Source: Rikenellaceae bacterium (lineage in GTDB: Bacteria; Bacteroidota; Bacteroidia; Bacteroidales; Rikenellaceae). From it: a DNA stretch of 64,000 nucleotides. Shown here in pieces: positions 16,875-24,746 of the stretch. The stretch covers positions 1-64,000 of the forward strand of contig JAGBFQ010000018.1 in assembly GCA_017936385.1 (NCBI GenBank), in the 5' to 3' direction. The position numbers and the translations under genes are program-made. The notes beneath the pieces are model-generated. The model had not been told where the DNA came from. It saw nothing but the letters and a program-made list of their open reading frames with translations, and searched no databases. Numbering within the stretch: the stretch's first letter is position 1; each line of letters begins with the position of its first letter.

Positions 16875-17349
16875 ATGGAGATTAATCTTGACAAAGACCT
16901 CAGAGGTGGGGTGACGTCGGTGCTCCTGATGTCGGCCGATGAGGCAATCGGCGCGGTATTTTCGTCCGAGGGGGGTGGCTCTGTCACTCCCCTCGGTGAG
17001 TACCGTCGACGTTGTGCCCGAAGAGGATTCGGCGCAGTGGACCGAGGTCGTAGAACGACGCGAAGGAGCCACAAGGGTCGAACATCGACTTGAAATGGCC
17101 ATCCCATGGGCGCATCAGGCCGTCCGACTGATTACGGATTCCCCGAGGGGAGTTGTGGCGGTGGTGACGCTACTTGATGGGCGAAAGATTCTGGCGGGTT
17201 ACTCCGCGAAGTTTGCCGCTGAGCAGCCGTTGCGCATTGGCTCTATGACCCGAATCAGCGGCCGCACACGAGAGGACGATGCTCGGTGGAAAATCGTGCT
17301 GATAGGGGTGGACGACGCGCCAGCCCCAAATTGTACCATAATCAACTAA
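16875..17349 (+). pseudogene. Phage-cluster gene split by a frameshift at a G6 run
   Basis: Two overlapping frames (16875-17093 and 16939-17349) look like one gene. The first frame gives a good start behind a Shine-Dalgarno site and reads to FSSEGGGS; the second gives a coherent continuation from about VALSLPSVSTVDVV to the end at 17349. The switch falls at a run of six G (16970-16975). Deleting one G joins the frames into one ~157-aa protein. The product is not recognised; a head or head-tail joining role fits its place between capsid and portal. It could be a true mutation, a sequencing or assembly error, a phase-variable site or a programmed +1 shift. Confidence 0.6.
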
Positions 17350-17364
17350 TACACACTTAATACC

Positions 17365-18573
17365 ATGCAAAATACTACATCCAAAAGTCGTGTGGCGGTG
17401 ACGGGAAGTACATACGCAGCACCTCTGTTCGGGGTATGCGGGAGTGTAGTCAACGACACTCGTTTCTGGCGATGGGGCAGCGACAACCTGTTGCCCGATG
17501 CGCTGGCTCTGGTGGCACGAAACTCAACCGTTCACCGACGTATCATTAACGACAAGGCCGACTACATCTCGGGCAAAGGGTTGACGTGGGATGAGAATTT
17601 TCCGCGACTCGGAGCCTTGGTCACCGAGGTGAATGGTTCGGGCGAATCGATGCGACAGTTGCTCAACAAGGTGGCTTTCGACAAGGTGTTGTTTGGCAAC
17701 GCTTTCGTAGAGGCAGTGACCGATGTCAACGGCAGTTTTCTGTCGCTCTACCATATCGACGCCTCGAAGGTGCGTTTGGCGCGTGACTCGCAGCACGTGT
17801 TGTTGCACCACGATTGGGGTAACTTCACGCCGAGCGACGCGGTGAGCCTGCCGTTGTATCCTAATTTCGAGCAGTGTGAGGACGGAACGCTTCGATGTGT
17901 GGTTCGTTATGCGGGCTATGAACCGCAGTTCGAGCACTACGGCGTGCCAGACTACATTGCAGGACTCAACGCCAGCGCGATTGTCTACAAGACGGACCGT
18001 TGGAACATCTGCCGACTCGACAACTCGTTTCAACTTTCGGGCATTATGTTGCTCGACGGCGTGGTCGACGGAGAGCAACAAGCCGCCGAGATTACACGTT
18101 TGGCTGAACGCAAATTCGGAGGAACGCCCGGACAGGTGATGTTCGTCATGCGCGACTCGTCGGAGGGCGACAACTCACGATTCATCCCTCTCTCAAACAC
18201 TTCGGATGGTGATTGGCGCGAGTTGCACGACCAAGCCACGGCCGATATTGTGGTGGCTCACTCGTGGTTCCGAGCTTTGAGTGGTTTGGACTTCAGTGCG
18301 GGTTTCAGCTCCGAGCGAATACTCCAAGAGTACGAACTCGCACTCAACACCGTAATCATCAGCGAACAAGCCGAGCTGATGGAGCCAATTCGTATGCTCA
18401 TCGAGCGAACTCTCGGTATTAATGCCGATTCGCTGGCAATCATCAACCATCCGCCCACGCAGTCGCGTCCCGAATACATGAAGGTGTGGGAGGCTCGACG
18501 TGCCGAGGGACTTGACTATGACGAAACTGACCCGGCGCAGAATATCTTTTTGGCGCAACTAACTAAATCCTAA
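17365..18573 (+). CDS. Phage portal protein
   Basis: Forms the ring at one capsid vertex through which DNA passes. The 402-aa protein matches Bacteroidetes phage portals: an N-terminal FWRWGSDNLLPDAL segment, LLNKVAFDKVLFGNAFVE, and the C-terminal SGLDFSAGFSSERILQEYEL segment followed by a long helix. It is smaller than many portals but appears complete. In most phages the portal gene precedes protease and capsid genes; here it follows them, so the module order is rearranged. Confidence 0.75.
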   Translation: MQNTTSKSRVAVTGSTYAAPLFGVCGSVVNDTRFWRWGSDNLLPDALALVARNSTVHRRIINDKADYISGKGLTWDENFPRLGALVTEVNGSGESMRQLLNKVAFDKVLFGNAFVEAVTDVNGSFLSLYHIDASKVRLARDSQHVLLHHDWGNFTPSDAVSLPLYPNFEQCEDGTLRCVVRYAGYEPQFEHYGVPDYIAGLNASAIVYKTDRWNICRLDNSFQLSGIMLLDGVVDGEQQAAEITRLAERKFGGTPGQVMFVMRDSSEGDNSRFIPLSNTSDGDWRELHDQATADIVVAHSWFRALSGLDFSAGFSSERILQEYELALNTVIISEQAELMEPIRMLIERTLGINADSLAIINHPPTQSRPEYMKVWEARRAEGLDYDETDPAQNIFLAQLTKS

Positions 18574-18578
18574 AGTCT

Positions 18579-19046
18579 ATGAACGAGAAACTGATTATAA
18601 CCCCTTCGGAAGTGGTTTTGCTGGCATTTGCGACCACCGACCACGTGAGGGATGCGCAAATCACCGAGGCTGAAATTCTTGCGGCGCAGCAGAAATTCAT
18701 GATTCCCGTGTTTGGAGAACTGTGGGAGGTGCTTTGTGCGGGCGAGCACTCGGATTTTACCCAGGAGTACATCAAGCCTGCGCTGGCTCAATTTGTTAAG
18801 GCGCGTGTGTTGCCGTCGTTGGGGGCAGTGACTGCCTCGGGTGTAGTGCAACGTATCTCCGACACGACAAAGCGAGCCGCCGACAGTGACCTTCAGCGTA
18901 TGGTGCGTGTCGCTTACGACATCGCTCGAACGCTTCGCGGTAGAGCAGTTGCGCAGCTGGAGGCGCATCCTGAACTCTATCCGGAGTACGACAAACAGAA
19001 AAACATTCTTCACCGTGCACGAATCGACGGTGGGGTAGTGTTGTAG
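18579..19046 (+). CDS. Head-tail connector-like protein
   Basis: A 155-aa, mostly helical protein directly after the portal. Sequence pattern (an N-terminal ITPSEVVLLAF..DHVRDAQITEAEILAAQQKFMIPVFGELW stretch) resembles head-tail connector proteins annotated as DUF6712 in Bacteroidetes phages. The C terminus (PEYDKQKNILHRARIDGGVVL) is typical of that group as I recall it. Family assignment is from memory of the pattern. Confidence 0.55.
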   Translation: MNEKLIITPSEVVLLAFATTDHVRDAQITEAEILAAQQKFMIPVFGELWEVLCAGEHSDFTQEYIKPALAQFVKARVLPSLGAVTASGVVQRISDTTKRAADSDLQRMVRVAYDIARTLRGRAVAQLEAHPELYPEYDKQKNILHRARIDGGVVL

Positions 19047-19056
19047 AAAGGAGGTG
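19047..19056 (+). promoter_or_regulatory. Perfect Shine-Dalgarno deciding the holin start
   Basis: AAAGGAGGTG sits about 9 bases before the ATG at 19065, and only 2-4 bases before an in-frame GTG at 19059. Spacing favours the ATG. Confidence 0.7.
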
Positions 19057-19064
19057 TTGTGAGT

Positions 19065-19499
19065 ATGTGGTGGAGTATGGAGAGATACCTTTCGGGCGTG
19101 GTGTGTGCCGTGGGTGCGCTGTTTGTTCCCGTGCGTGAACTTGTTGTATGTGCCGTGGCCTTTGTTGCGGTGGATTTTGTGGTTGGCGTGTGGGCCTCGT
19201 GGCAGAGAGCACACCGAGAGAAACAACCATGGGGGTTCGAGAGCCGAAAGGCTTGGCGGACGGTCTACAAAGTGTTGTTTGTCATGGCTGGAATCTGCAT
19301 GGCCTGGCTTATTGATTCGTTGGTGTTGGATTTTGCGCACCTCAATTTGGCCAAATGTTTTACGGGCTTTGTGTGTGGCGTGGAGTTCTGGAGCTACCTC
19401 GAGAACGCCGCCGAAATTAGCGACCATCCGATGTTTCGCTCGCTCAAACGAATCATGAAAAACAAAATCGACAAAACAATTGGTGAAGATGACGAGTAG
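19065..19499 (+). CDS. Phage holin-family protein
   Basis: A 144-aa membrane protein with three or four hydrophobic segments (about residues 7-50 and 75-115) and a basic loop AHREKQPWGFESRKAWRTVYK, as in phage holin families of Bacteroidetes. It would permeabilise the inner membrane so the downstream lysin can reach the wall. The lysin gene start overlaps its last codons, the normal holin-lysin cassette arrangement. A GTG at 19059 is an alternative start. Confidence 0.7.
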   Translation: MWWSMERYLSGVVCAVGALFVPVRELVVCAVAFVAVDFVVGVWASWQRAHREKQPWGFESRKAWRTVYKVLFVMAGICMAWLIDSLVLDFAHLNLAKCFTGFVCGVEFWSYLENAAEISDHPMFRSLKRIMKNKIDKTIGEDDE

Positions 19500-19914
19500 A
19501 GGTTTACGCAATCGCAATCCGGGAAACATACGCCGTAGCACAACACGCTACAAAGGCGAGGTGGAGTCCGTGGACCGAGCTTTCAAAAGTTTCGAGAACT
19601 TGGCGTACGGCTATCGAGCCATGTTCGTGTTGTTGCACACCTATCGGCTCAAGCATGGACTGCGCACCGCAGCCGAGATGCTCCGCCGCTATGCACCGCC
19701 CGTCGAGAACCAAACCGAGGCCTACATTCGTTCCGTCGAACTGATTTCGGGAGTACCTGCCGATGAACCTCTTGATACCCTCTGCGCCGAGCAGATGATG
19801 CCCTTGGTGTCGGCCATGAGCCGTATCGAAAATGGTGTGTGTGCCTCGCCCGGGGATGTTATGCGAGGGTGGGAAATGTTTGCGGACGACTACTCCTCGT
19901 CGTCCGCAAAATAA
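19489..19914 (+). CDS. Phage lysin, P5-type muramidase-like
   Basis: A 141-aa protein with the RGLRNRNPGNIRRS segment at the N terminus seen in proteins annotated structural protein P5 or phage lytic enzymes. The NPGNIR motif and a RAMFVLLHTYRLKHG helix match. It probably cleaves peptidoglycan; no signal peptide is present, consistent with export through a holin. The start at 19489 overlaps the holin stop. Its 3' end overlaps the convergent S4-domain gene by 25 bases, so the right edge of the phage-derived block is fused into host sequence. Confidence 0.65.
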   Translation: MTSRGLRNRNPGNIRRSTTRYKGEVESVDRAFKSFENLAYGYRAMFVLLHTYRLKHGLRTAAEMLRRYAPPVENQTEAYIRSVELISGVPADEPLDTLCAEQMMPLVSAMSRIENGVCASPGDVMRGWEMFADDYSSSSAK

Positions 19915-20285
19915 AATTCATCCAAAAGAGAGTCGATTTGTCGTCTCTCTTTTTTTGTTGGTCGGCCCGTACCTCGTTCGCGCATCATAAAGATTGTTTC
20001 GCGTGGGGCGTTGAGTTTATCCAACTCGCTTTGGGGCGTAACATTGAGCATATAGTCGGGAACAAGTTTGGCGGGTTGGCGGCTGCCAATCTCCGCGAGC
20101 ACCTTATAATGATAATAGACCGCACCCTTGCGAACCACAAAAATCTCGCCCGGACGCACTTCATGCGAGGGTTTTACACCCCCTCCGCCGCACGTTACAC
20201 GGCCATTTTTGCACGCCTCGGCCGCCTCGGAGCGGGTCTTGAACACGCGCACAGCCCACAGCCATTTATCAATTCTTACACCCAT
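19890..20285 (-). CDS. RNA-binding S4-domain protein (Hsp15-like)
   Basis: A 131-aa protein with an S4 RNA-binding domain at residues 1-60 (MGVRIDKWLWAVRVFKTRSEA). The family includes the heat-shock protein HslR/Hsp15, which binds stalled 50S subunits carrying nascent chains. The C-terminal tail is acidic, with basic stretches (GTGRPTKKERRQ) typical of the family. It lies 2 bases downstream of pth on the same strand, so rplY-pth-S4 form a translation-related run. Its last codons overlap the phage lysin. Confidence 0.85.
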   Translation of the reverse strand: MGVRIDKWLWAVRVFKTRSEAAEACKNGRVTCGGGGVKPSHEVRPGEIFVVRKGAVYYHYKVLAEIGSRQPAKLVPDYMLNVTPQSELDKLNAPRETIFMMRERGTGRPTKKERRQIDSLLDEFYFADDEE

Positions 20286-20287
20286 TG

Positions 20288-20851
20288 TTATTTGCAGTTG
20301 TAGCGAGTCATAGTGAGTTCGATTCCCTGCGAGGCAAACGACAAACAGGCATCAGCGGCGTGGCGCAACTTTTCGGACAGCAATTTTTTCTCCTCGTCGC
20401 TCCACTCGCCAAGCACATAGTTGACCTGTCCGCCCCTCTGGAAGGCGTTACCTACACCCATGCGCAGGCGGGCATAGTCCTGAGAGCCGAGCAACTCGGT
20501 GATATTCTTCAGTCCGTTGTGTCCGCCGTCACTACCTTTGGCGCGGATGCGCACCGCCCCGAACGGAATGGCGATATCGTCCACCACCACGAACACCCGT
20601 TCAATGGGAATCTTCTCGGTCTGCATCCAATACCTCACCGCCTTGCCGCTCAAGTTCATGTAGGTCGACGGTTTGAGCAACAGCAACTCGCGTCCACGGT
20701 GGCGCACGGTGGCGGTATCTCCGTAACGAGAGGTACTGAAAGAAGTATTGGACACCTCAGCGAGAGTGTCCAATACTTTGAATCCTATGTTGTGACGGGT
20801 CTCGGCGTATTCGGCGCCGATGTTACCCAGTCCCACTATCAGATATTTCAA
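20288..20851 (-). CDS. pth: Peptidyl-tRNA hydrolase
   Basis: Releases tRNA from peptidyl-tRNA that has dropped off ribosomes. At 187 aa it is the usual size. Catalytic and binding residues are visible: N10 and H20 in GLGNIGAEYAETRHNIGF, the DD pair in VVVDDIAIPFG, and the GGHNGLKNI segment. It follows rplY by 10 bases; rplY-pth is a widely conserved bacterial pairing. Confidence 0.96.
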   Translation of the reverse strand: MKYLIVGLGNIGAEYAETRHNIGFKVLDTLAEVSNTSFSTSRYGDTATVRHRGRELLLLKPSTYMNLSGKAVRYWMQTEKIPIERVFVVVDDIAIPFGAVRIRAKGSDGGHNGLKNITELLGSQDYARLRMGVGNAFQRGGQVNYVLGEWSDEEKKLLSEKLRHAADACLSFASQGIELTMTRYNCK

Positions 20852-20861
20852 AACGCGTTAA

Positions 20862-21443
20862 CTATTTTGCGTTACGGGCAGCAGCCTGAGCAGCAGCAAC
20901 GGCACGGGTAGTACGAACGGCGCAAACTGCGGTGGTTGCAGGAGTCAGAATGGTAAGGTTGTCGTATTGGAGGTCGCTAACGAAAATCGATTTGCCAATA
21001 CCCAGCTCGGTGATGTCAACCTCGAGTACGTCGGGCAGGTTCTCAACCAGACCGCTTACGCGAAGTTTACGACGGCTTTGCATCAGTTTACCACCCAACT
21101 TAACACCTGCCGAGTTACCGGTTAGACGAACGGGGATTTCAATAGCTACGGGTTTGCCCTCTTGTACGCGATAGAAGTCGATGTGCAGGATTTGCTCCTT
21201 AACGGGGTGGAATTGAACCTCACGCATTACGCCCACCTCTTTTTTGCCTTCGATGTCAATTTCAACGATGTAGGCATTGGGGGTGTAGATAAGGGGTTTG
21301 AGAGCTTTCTCTTCGATTGCGAAGGTTACCTCCTCAGTGCCACCGTAGATAACGGCGGGAACCATACCCTCACGACGGAGAGCTTTGGTGTTTTTTTTGC
21401 CATAAGCCTCACGCTTAACGGCGCTCAGTTGCAAAGTTTGCAT
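20862..21443 (-). CDS. rplY: 50S ribosomal protein L25 (CTC form)
   Basis: Binds 5S rRNA in the large subunit. The 193-aa protein is the long CTC/TL5 type: an N-terminal L25 beta-barrel (about 1-90, with AVIYGG and LHIDFYRV) plus the C-terminal beta domain. The tail is Ala-rich (AVRTTRAVAAAQAAARNAK). It leads the rplY-pth-S4 run and has a clear promoter about 95 bases upstream. Confidence 0.95.
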   Translation of the reverse strand: MQTLQLSAVKREAYGKKNTKALRREGMVPAVIYGGTEEVTFAIEEKALKPLIYTPNAYIVEIDIEGKKEVGVMREVQFHPVKEQILHIDFYRVQEGKPVAIEIPVRLTGNSAGVKLGGKLMQSRRKLRVSGLVENLPDVLEVDITELGIGKSIFVSDLQYDNLTILTPATTAVCAVRTTRAVAAAQAAARNAK

Positions 21444-21534
21444 AGTGTAAAAATAATTAAATGTGTAATGTTTATAAAAACCTTCAACACTACTCAGAGC
21501 GGACGAGTCCGTTCCCCATGTGTGTTTGCGGGCG

Positions 21535-21565
21535 CAAAGGTAGTGTATTTCTTTGGAATATGCAA
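21535..21565 (-). promoter_or_regulatory. Promoter of rplY
   Basis: On the minus strand TTGC (21562-21565) is followed after exactly 19 bases by TACCTTTG (21535-21542), an excellent match to the Bacteroidetes consensus. The rest of the 310-base gap between rplY and the tRNA is AT-rich and holds no gene. Confidence 0.75.
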
Positions 21566-21696
21566 ATTTTCAGTGTTCGGAGTTGGATGGATTTCGGACT
21601 GAGGGGGATGTGAAAAGTCTTTGGTCTTGTAAGATGCTGAAAGTTAATATATTGTGTTTTGTATTTGAAAAAATATTTAAAAAAGTTGCCGGAAAA

Positions 21697-21729
21697 TTTG
21701 TTTGGTAGCAAAAAATATTCTTACCTTTG
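21697..21729 (+). promoter_or_regulatory. Promoter of tRNA-Leu(CAG)
   Basis: TACCTTTG at 21722-21729, with overlapping TTTG candidates at 21697-21704 as the -33 element. The tRNA begins 25 bases downstream. Confidence 0.7.
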
Positions 21730-21754
21730 CGTCACCAATTCGTAAAAACGTGTT

Positions 21755-21836
21755 GCCCAGGTGGCGAAATTGGTAGACGCGCTCGTTTCAGGTGCGAGTG
21801 CCGCGAGGCTTGCAGGTTCGACTCCTGTCCTGGGCA
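21755..21836 (+). tRNA. tRNA-Leu(CAG)
   Basis: Acceptor arms GCCCAGG and CCTGGGC pair fully. The anticodon stem CTCGT/GCGAG encloses loop TTCAGGT with anticodon CAG. The T arm is CAGGTTCGACTCCTG, and a long variable arm (class II) is present. CCA is not encoded. Confidence 0.95.
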
Positions 21837-21841
21837 CAAAA

Positions 21842-21876
21842 AGAGAGATTCCAACCACGGAGTCTCTCTTTTTTTT
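21842..21876 (+). terminator. Terminator of tRNA-Leu(CAG)
   Basis: AGAGAGATTCC pairs with GGAGTCTCTCT and is followed by a T run. Confidence 0.85.
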
Positions 21877-21904
21877 GTTGAGTTGATTTCGGTGTGCAAC
21901 TTAC

Positions 21905-21945
21905 GACAAAAAAAGAGCGTGTTCCACCGATTGGGAACACGCTCT
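21905..21945 (-). terminator. Terminator of greA
   Basis: AGAGCGTGTTCC (21914-21925) pairs with GGAACACGCTCT (21934-21945). On the minus strand it is followed by a U run (21905-21913). Confidence 0.85.
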
Positions 21946-21967
21946 GTATCTTAAATGGTGAACTATC

Positions 21968-22441
21968 TTAGATGGAGATATTGAGGATTTCGAACTTGAT
22001 TTCGCCTGCGGGAACCTGTGCGATGGCAATGTCGCCTTTCTTTTTGCCGAGCAGAGCTTTGGCAATGGGGGTTCCGAGAGCGATTTTGCCCTCTTTGAAG
22101 TTGGCCTCTTTCTCCGACACCAGAGTGTAGGTGTACTCCTTTTTGTTGTTGTGGTTGAGCACGGTCACTTTGGTGAGGATTTGCACGGTTTTGGTGTTGA
22201 TTTGGCTGGTGTCGATGATGCGCGAGTTGGCCAGCGCGAGTTCGAGTTGTGCGATTTTAGCCTCGAGCATACCTTGAGCTTCGCGTGCTGCGTCATACTC
22301 GGCGTTCTCCGACAGGTCGCCTTTATCGCGAGCGATGGCTATAGCCTCGGACGCTGCGGGACGTTCGACGGTTCTGAGGTGTTCGATTTCGGCTTTGAGT
22401 TTCTCGTAGCCTTCTTTAGTCAGATAAGTTACTTCTGCCAT
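21968..22441 (-). CDS. greA: Transcription elongation factor GreA
   Basis: Stimulates cleavage of backtracked RNA by RNA polymerase. The 157-aa protein has the N-terminal coiled coil (about 8-75) with the acidic tip DLSENAEYDAAREAQ at about residues 42-56, and the C-terminal FKBP-like domain with GTPIAKALLGKKKGD. It has its own promoter and terminator and diverges from obgE. Confidence 0.96.
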   Translation of the reverse strand: MAEVTYLTKEGYEKLKAEIEHLRTVERPAASEAIAIARDKGDLSENAEYDAAREAQGMLEAKIAQLELALANSRIIDTSQINTKTVQILTKVTVLNHNNKKEYTYTLVSEKEANFKEGKIALGTPIAKALLGKKKGDIAIAQVPAGEIKFEILNISI

Positions 22442-22530
22442 AGTTTTATTGTTTTTTAGTTTTTTATAATCAACAAAAAATTAAGAATCCCGAGCGACAT
22501 GCGTTCGGAACTCCCGTTCAAAATATACTA

Positions 22531-22562
22531 CAAAGATAAGGCAAATTTTTCGAAAAAACAAA
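22531..22562 (-). promoter_or_regulatory. Promoter of greA
   Basis: On the minus strand TATCTTTG (complement of 22531-22538) is preceded, after a spacer of about 19 bases, by TTTG. About 90 bases of leader precede the start codon. Confidence 0.65.
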
Positions 22563-22599
22563 TTTTCTGTGTTTTTTGATTGTTCTTTGGCTCGGCGTA

Positions 22600-22629
22600 T
22601 TGGTGTAACGCCAAAAAAATGTATCTTTG
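22600..22629 (+). promoter_or_regulatory. Promoter of obgE
   Basis: TATCTTTG at 22622-22629 with TTGG at 22600-22603 (18-base spacer). The gene starts 28 bases later. Confidence 0.65.
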
Positions 22630-22657
22630 TACGATTATTTATTTAAATGGGTAAGTT

Positions 22658-23650
22658 ATGGCATCCTCCAATTTTGTGGACTATGTGAAGATTTTTTGCC
22701 GCTCGGGTAAGGGCGGAGCAGGCTCGGCGCACTTTCGACGCGAGAAATTTGTGGCCATGGGTGGTCCCGATGGCGGCGATGGCGGACGCGGTGCGAATAT
22801 CATCTTGCGCGGCAATAGCCAATATTGGACTCTTATACACCTTAAATACAAACGACATATCTTTGCCGAGGACGGTCAGAATGGCTCGGGTGCCCGTAGT
22901 ACGGGACGAGATGGTAAGGATATTATTATCGATGTGCCGCTCGGAACGGTGGCTACCGACTTCGAGACGGGCGAGAAGGTGTGTGAAGTAACCGAGGACG
23001 GACAGATGGCGATGTTGCTGTCGGGTGGCCGCGGTGGCTTGGGCAACTGGCACTTCCGCACGGCGACCAACCAAGCGCCGCGCTATGCCCAACCCGGAGA
23101 GCCCGAAAAGGAGGGTACTTTTATCTTGGAGTTGAAGATTCTGGCCGATGTGGGTCTTGTGGGTTTCCCCAATGCGGGTAAGTCGACCCTGCTGAGTGTT
23201 GTTTCGGCGGCACGCCCCAAGATTGCCGACTATGCATTTACCACCTTGGAACCTAACTTAGGTATTGTCGAGGTGCGTGACGGTCACTCGTTTGTCATGG
23301 CCGATATTCCCGGAATTATCGAGGGTGCACACGAGGGTCGTGGTCTGGGAACTCGTTTCTTGCGACATATCGAACGAAATTCGATGTTGCTGTTTATGGT
23401 TCCCGCAGATACCGACGACATTGCGGCTGCCTACGAGATTTTGTTGCGCGAGCTGACGCTCTATAACCCCGAGCTGCTGGATAAACAACGCCTGCTGGCC
23501 GTTACCAAATGCGATATGCTCGACGACGAAATGATGACCCAAATGCGTTCGACCCTGCCTGAGGGTGTGCCGAGTGTGTTTATCTCGTCGGTCAGTGGCT
23601 TGGGTATCGCCCAACTGAAGGATATGCTTTGGGAATCACTCAATAAATAA
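22658..23650 (+). CDS. obgE: GTPase Obg/CgtA
   Basis: Essential GTPase acting in late 50S assembly and in stress control. The 330-aa protein has the glycine-rich Obg domain at about 1-158 ([10 protein letters not shown]), then the G domain: G1 GFPNAGKST at 169-177, switch [12 protein letters not shown], and G4 TKCDM. It lacks the longer C-terminal extension of some Obg proteins, as is usual in Bacteroidetes. It has its own promoter; ansA follows after about 60 bases. Confidence 0.96.
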   Translation: MASSNFVDYVKIFCRSGKGGAGSAHFRREKFVAMGGPDGGDGGRGANIILRGNSQYWTLIHLKYKRHIFAEDGQNGSGARSTGRDGKDIIIDVPLGTVATDFETGEKVCEVTEDGQMAMLLSGGRGGLGNWHFRTATNQAPRYAQPGEPEKEGTFILELKILADVGLVGFPNAGKSTLLSVVSAARPKIADYAFTTLEPNLGIVEVRDGHSFVMADIPGIIEGAHEGRGLGTRFLRHIERNSMLLFMVPADTDDIAAAYEILLRELTLYNPELLDKQRLLAVTKCDMLDDEMMTQMRSTLPEGVPSVFISSVSGLGIAQLKDMLWESLNK

Positions 23651-23715
23651 AGAAAAACGCATAGGCAAGATAATTTCTGTGTGCAATTTTGGTAGCTCTG
23701 GTTGATGAAATGTTT

Positions 23716-24744
23716 ATGACAGAGAAGGCGAAAATATTAATCATCTATACGGGTGGTACAATCGGTATGCGTACCGACCCTGCGACGGGTGCGCTTCGTG
23801 CATTCGACTTTACGGATGTCTATAATGAGTTCCCCGCGCTGCGCAGCCTACCCGTTGAGTTGCAGTTTTATGACGGACTGACTCCCATCGACTCGTCGAA
23901 TGTGACCCCCGAGTTGTGGGTGCAGTTGGCCGAGATTGTGCGCGACCGCTACGATAGTGTGGATGGTTTTGTGGTGTTGCACGGAACCGACACGATGAGT
24001 TATACCGCCTCGGCGCTGAGCTTTATGTTCGAAAACCTGGCTAAACCTGTGATTTTCACGGGTAGCCAAATCCCGATGGGTGTGTTGCGTACTGACGGCC
24101 GCGAAAACCTTATTACGGCTATCGAAATTGCCGCCGCACGTGACGCCGAAGGACAGCCTCTTGTGCCCGAGGTGGCAATCTATTTCCAAAGCAATCTGTT
24201 CCGCGCCAACCGTGCCACCAAACGTAGTGCCGAGCAACTTAATGCGTTTACTTCCAATAACTACCCTCCGTTGGCGGAGGTGGGAGTGGCTATTAACTAC
24301 CAAACATCGCTTGTGCGCCGTGCCGAGAGTGTCGAGCCGCTGAAAATTTCATGCACACTGTGCCGCGATATAGTGGTGATTCGCTTGTTTCCCGGTATTA
24401 CGGAGCGGACTCTGCGTGCAATGCTCGGTGTCGAGGGCGTGCGCGGTGTGGTGCTCGAAACCTACGGTGCGGGCAATGCTCCCACGGCCGAATGGTTTGT
24501 CAGCGCCCTTAGCGAGGTGATTGAGCGTGGCGTGTGCGTGGTCAATGTTACGCAGTGCCACGGAGGAGCTGTGGCTGCAATATACGAAACGGGCGTCGCA
24601 CTGCTCAATGCGGGCGTTGTGAGCGGTGGCGATATGACCACCGAGGCGGCTGTGACCAAACTGATGTATGTGCTGGGGCAGACTACCAACCCCGCTGAGG
24701 TGCGAGAGCAAATGTTGGTGTCGTTGCGTGGTGAAAGAAGTTGA
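23716..24744 (+). CDS. ansA: Type I L-asparaginase
   Basis: Hydrolyses L-asparagine to aspartate and ammonia. The catalytic threonines are visible in IYTGGTIGM near the N terminus and in VVLHGTDTMSYTASAL, with a conserved TGSQIPMG segment. The absence of a signal peptide indicates the cytosolic AnsA type. About 342 aa from the start at 23716 (MTEKAKILIIYTGG); ATG 23710 and a TTG at 23689 are alternative starts. The next gene begins 2 bases after the stop and may be cotranscribed. Confidence 0.92.
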   Translation: MTEKAKILIIYTGGTIGMRTDPATGALRAFDFTDVYNEFPALRSLPVELQFYDGLTPIDSSNVTPELWVQLAEIVRDRYDSVDGFVVLHGTDTMSYTASALSFMFENLAKPVIFTGSQIPMGVLRTDGRENLITAIEIAAARDAEGQPLVPEVAIYFQSNLFRANRATKRSAEQLNAFTSNNYPPLAEVGVAINYQTSLVRRAESVEPLKISCTLCRDIVVIRLFPGITERTLRAMLGVEGVRGVVLETYGAGNAPTAEWFVSALSEVIERGVCVVNVTQCHGGAVAAIYETGVALLNAGVVSGGDMTTEAAVTKLMYVLGQTTNPAEVREQMLVSLRGERS

Positions 24745-24746
24745 AG

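Noticed and set aside
15852-17102. A 416-codon minus-strand open frame across the capsid gene
   Set aside because: Antisense to the capsid and the frameshifted gene, without any recognisable motif.
21755-21836. tRNA-Leu(CAG) as attachment site for the phage-derived block
   Set aside because: It is 1.8 kb from the block, and no copy of its 3' end is seen at the other border. No integrase is present.
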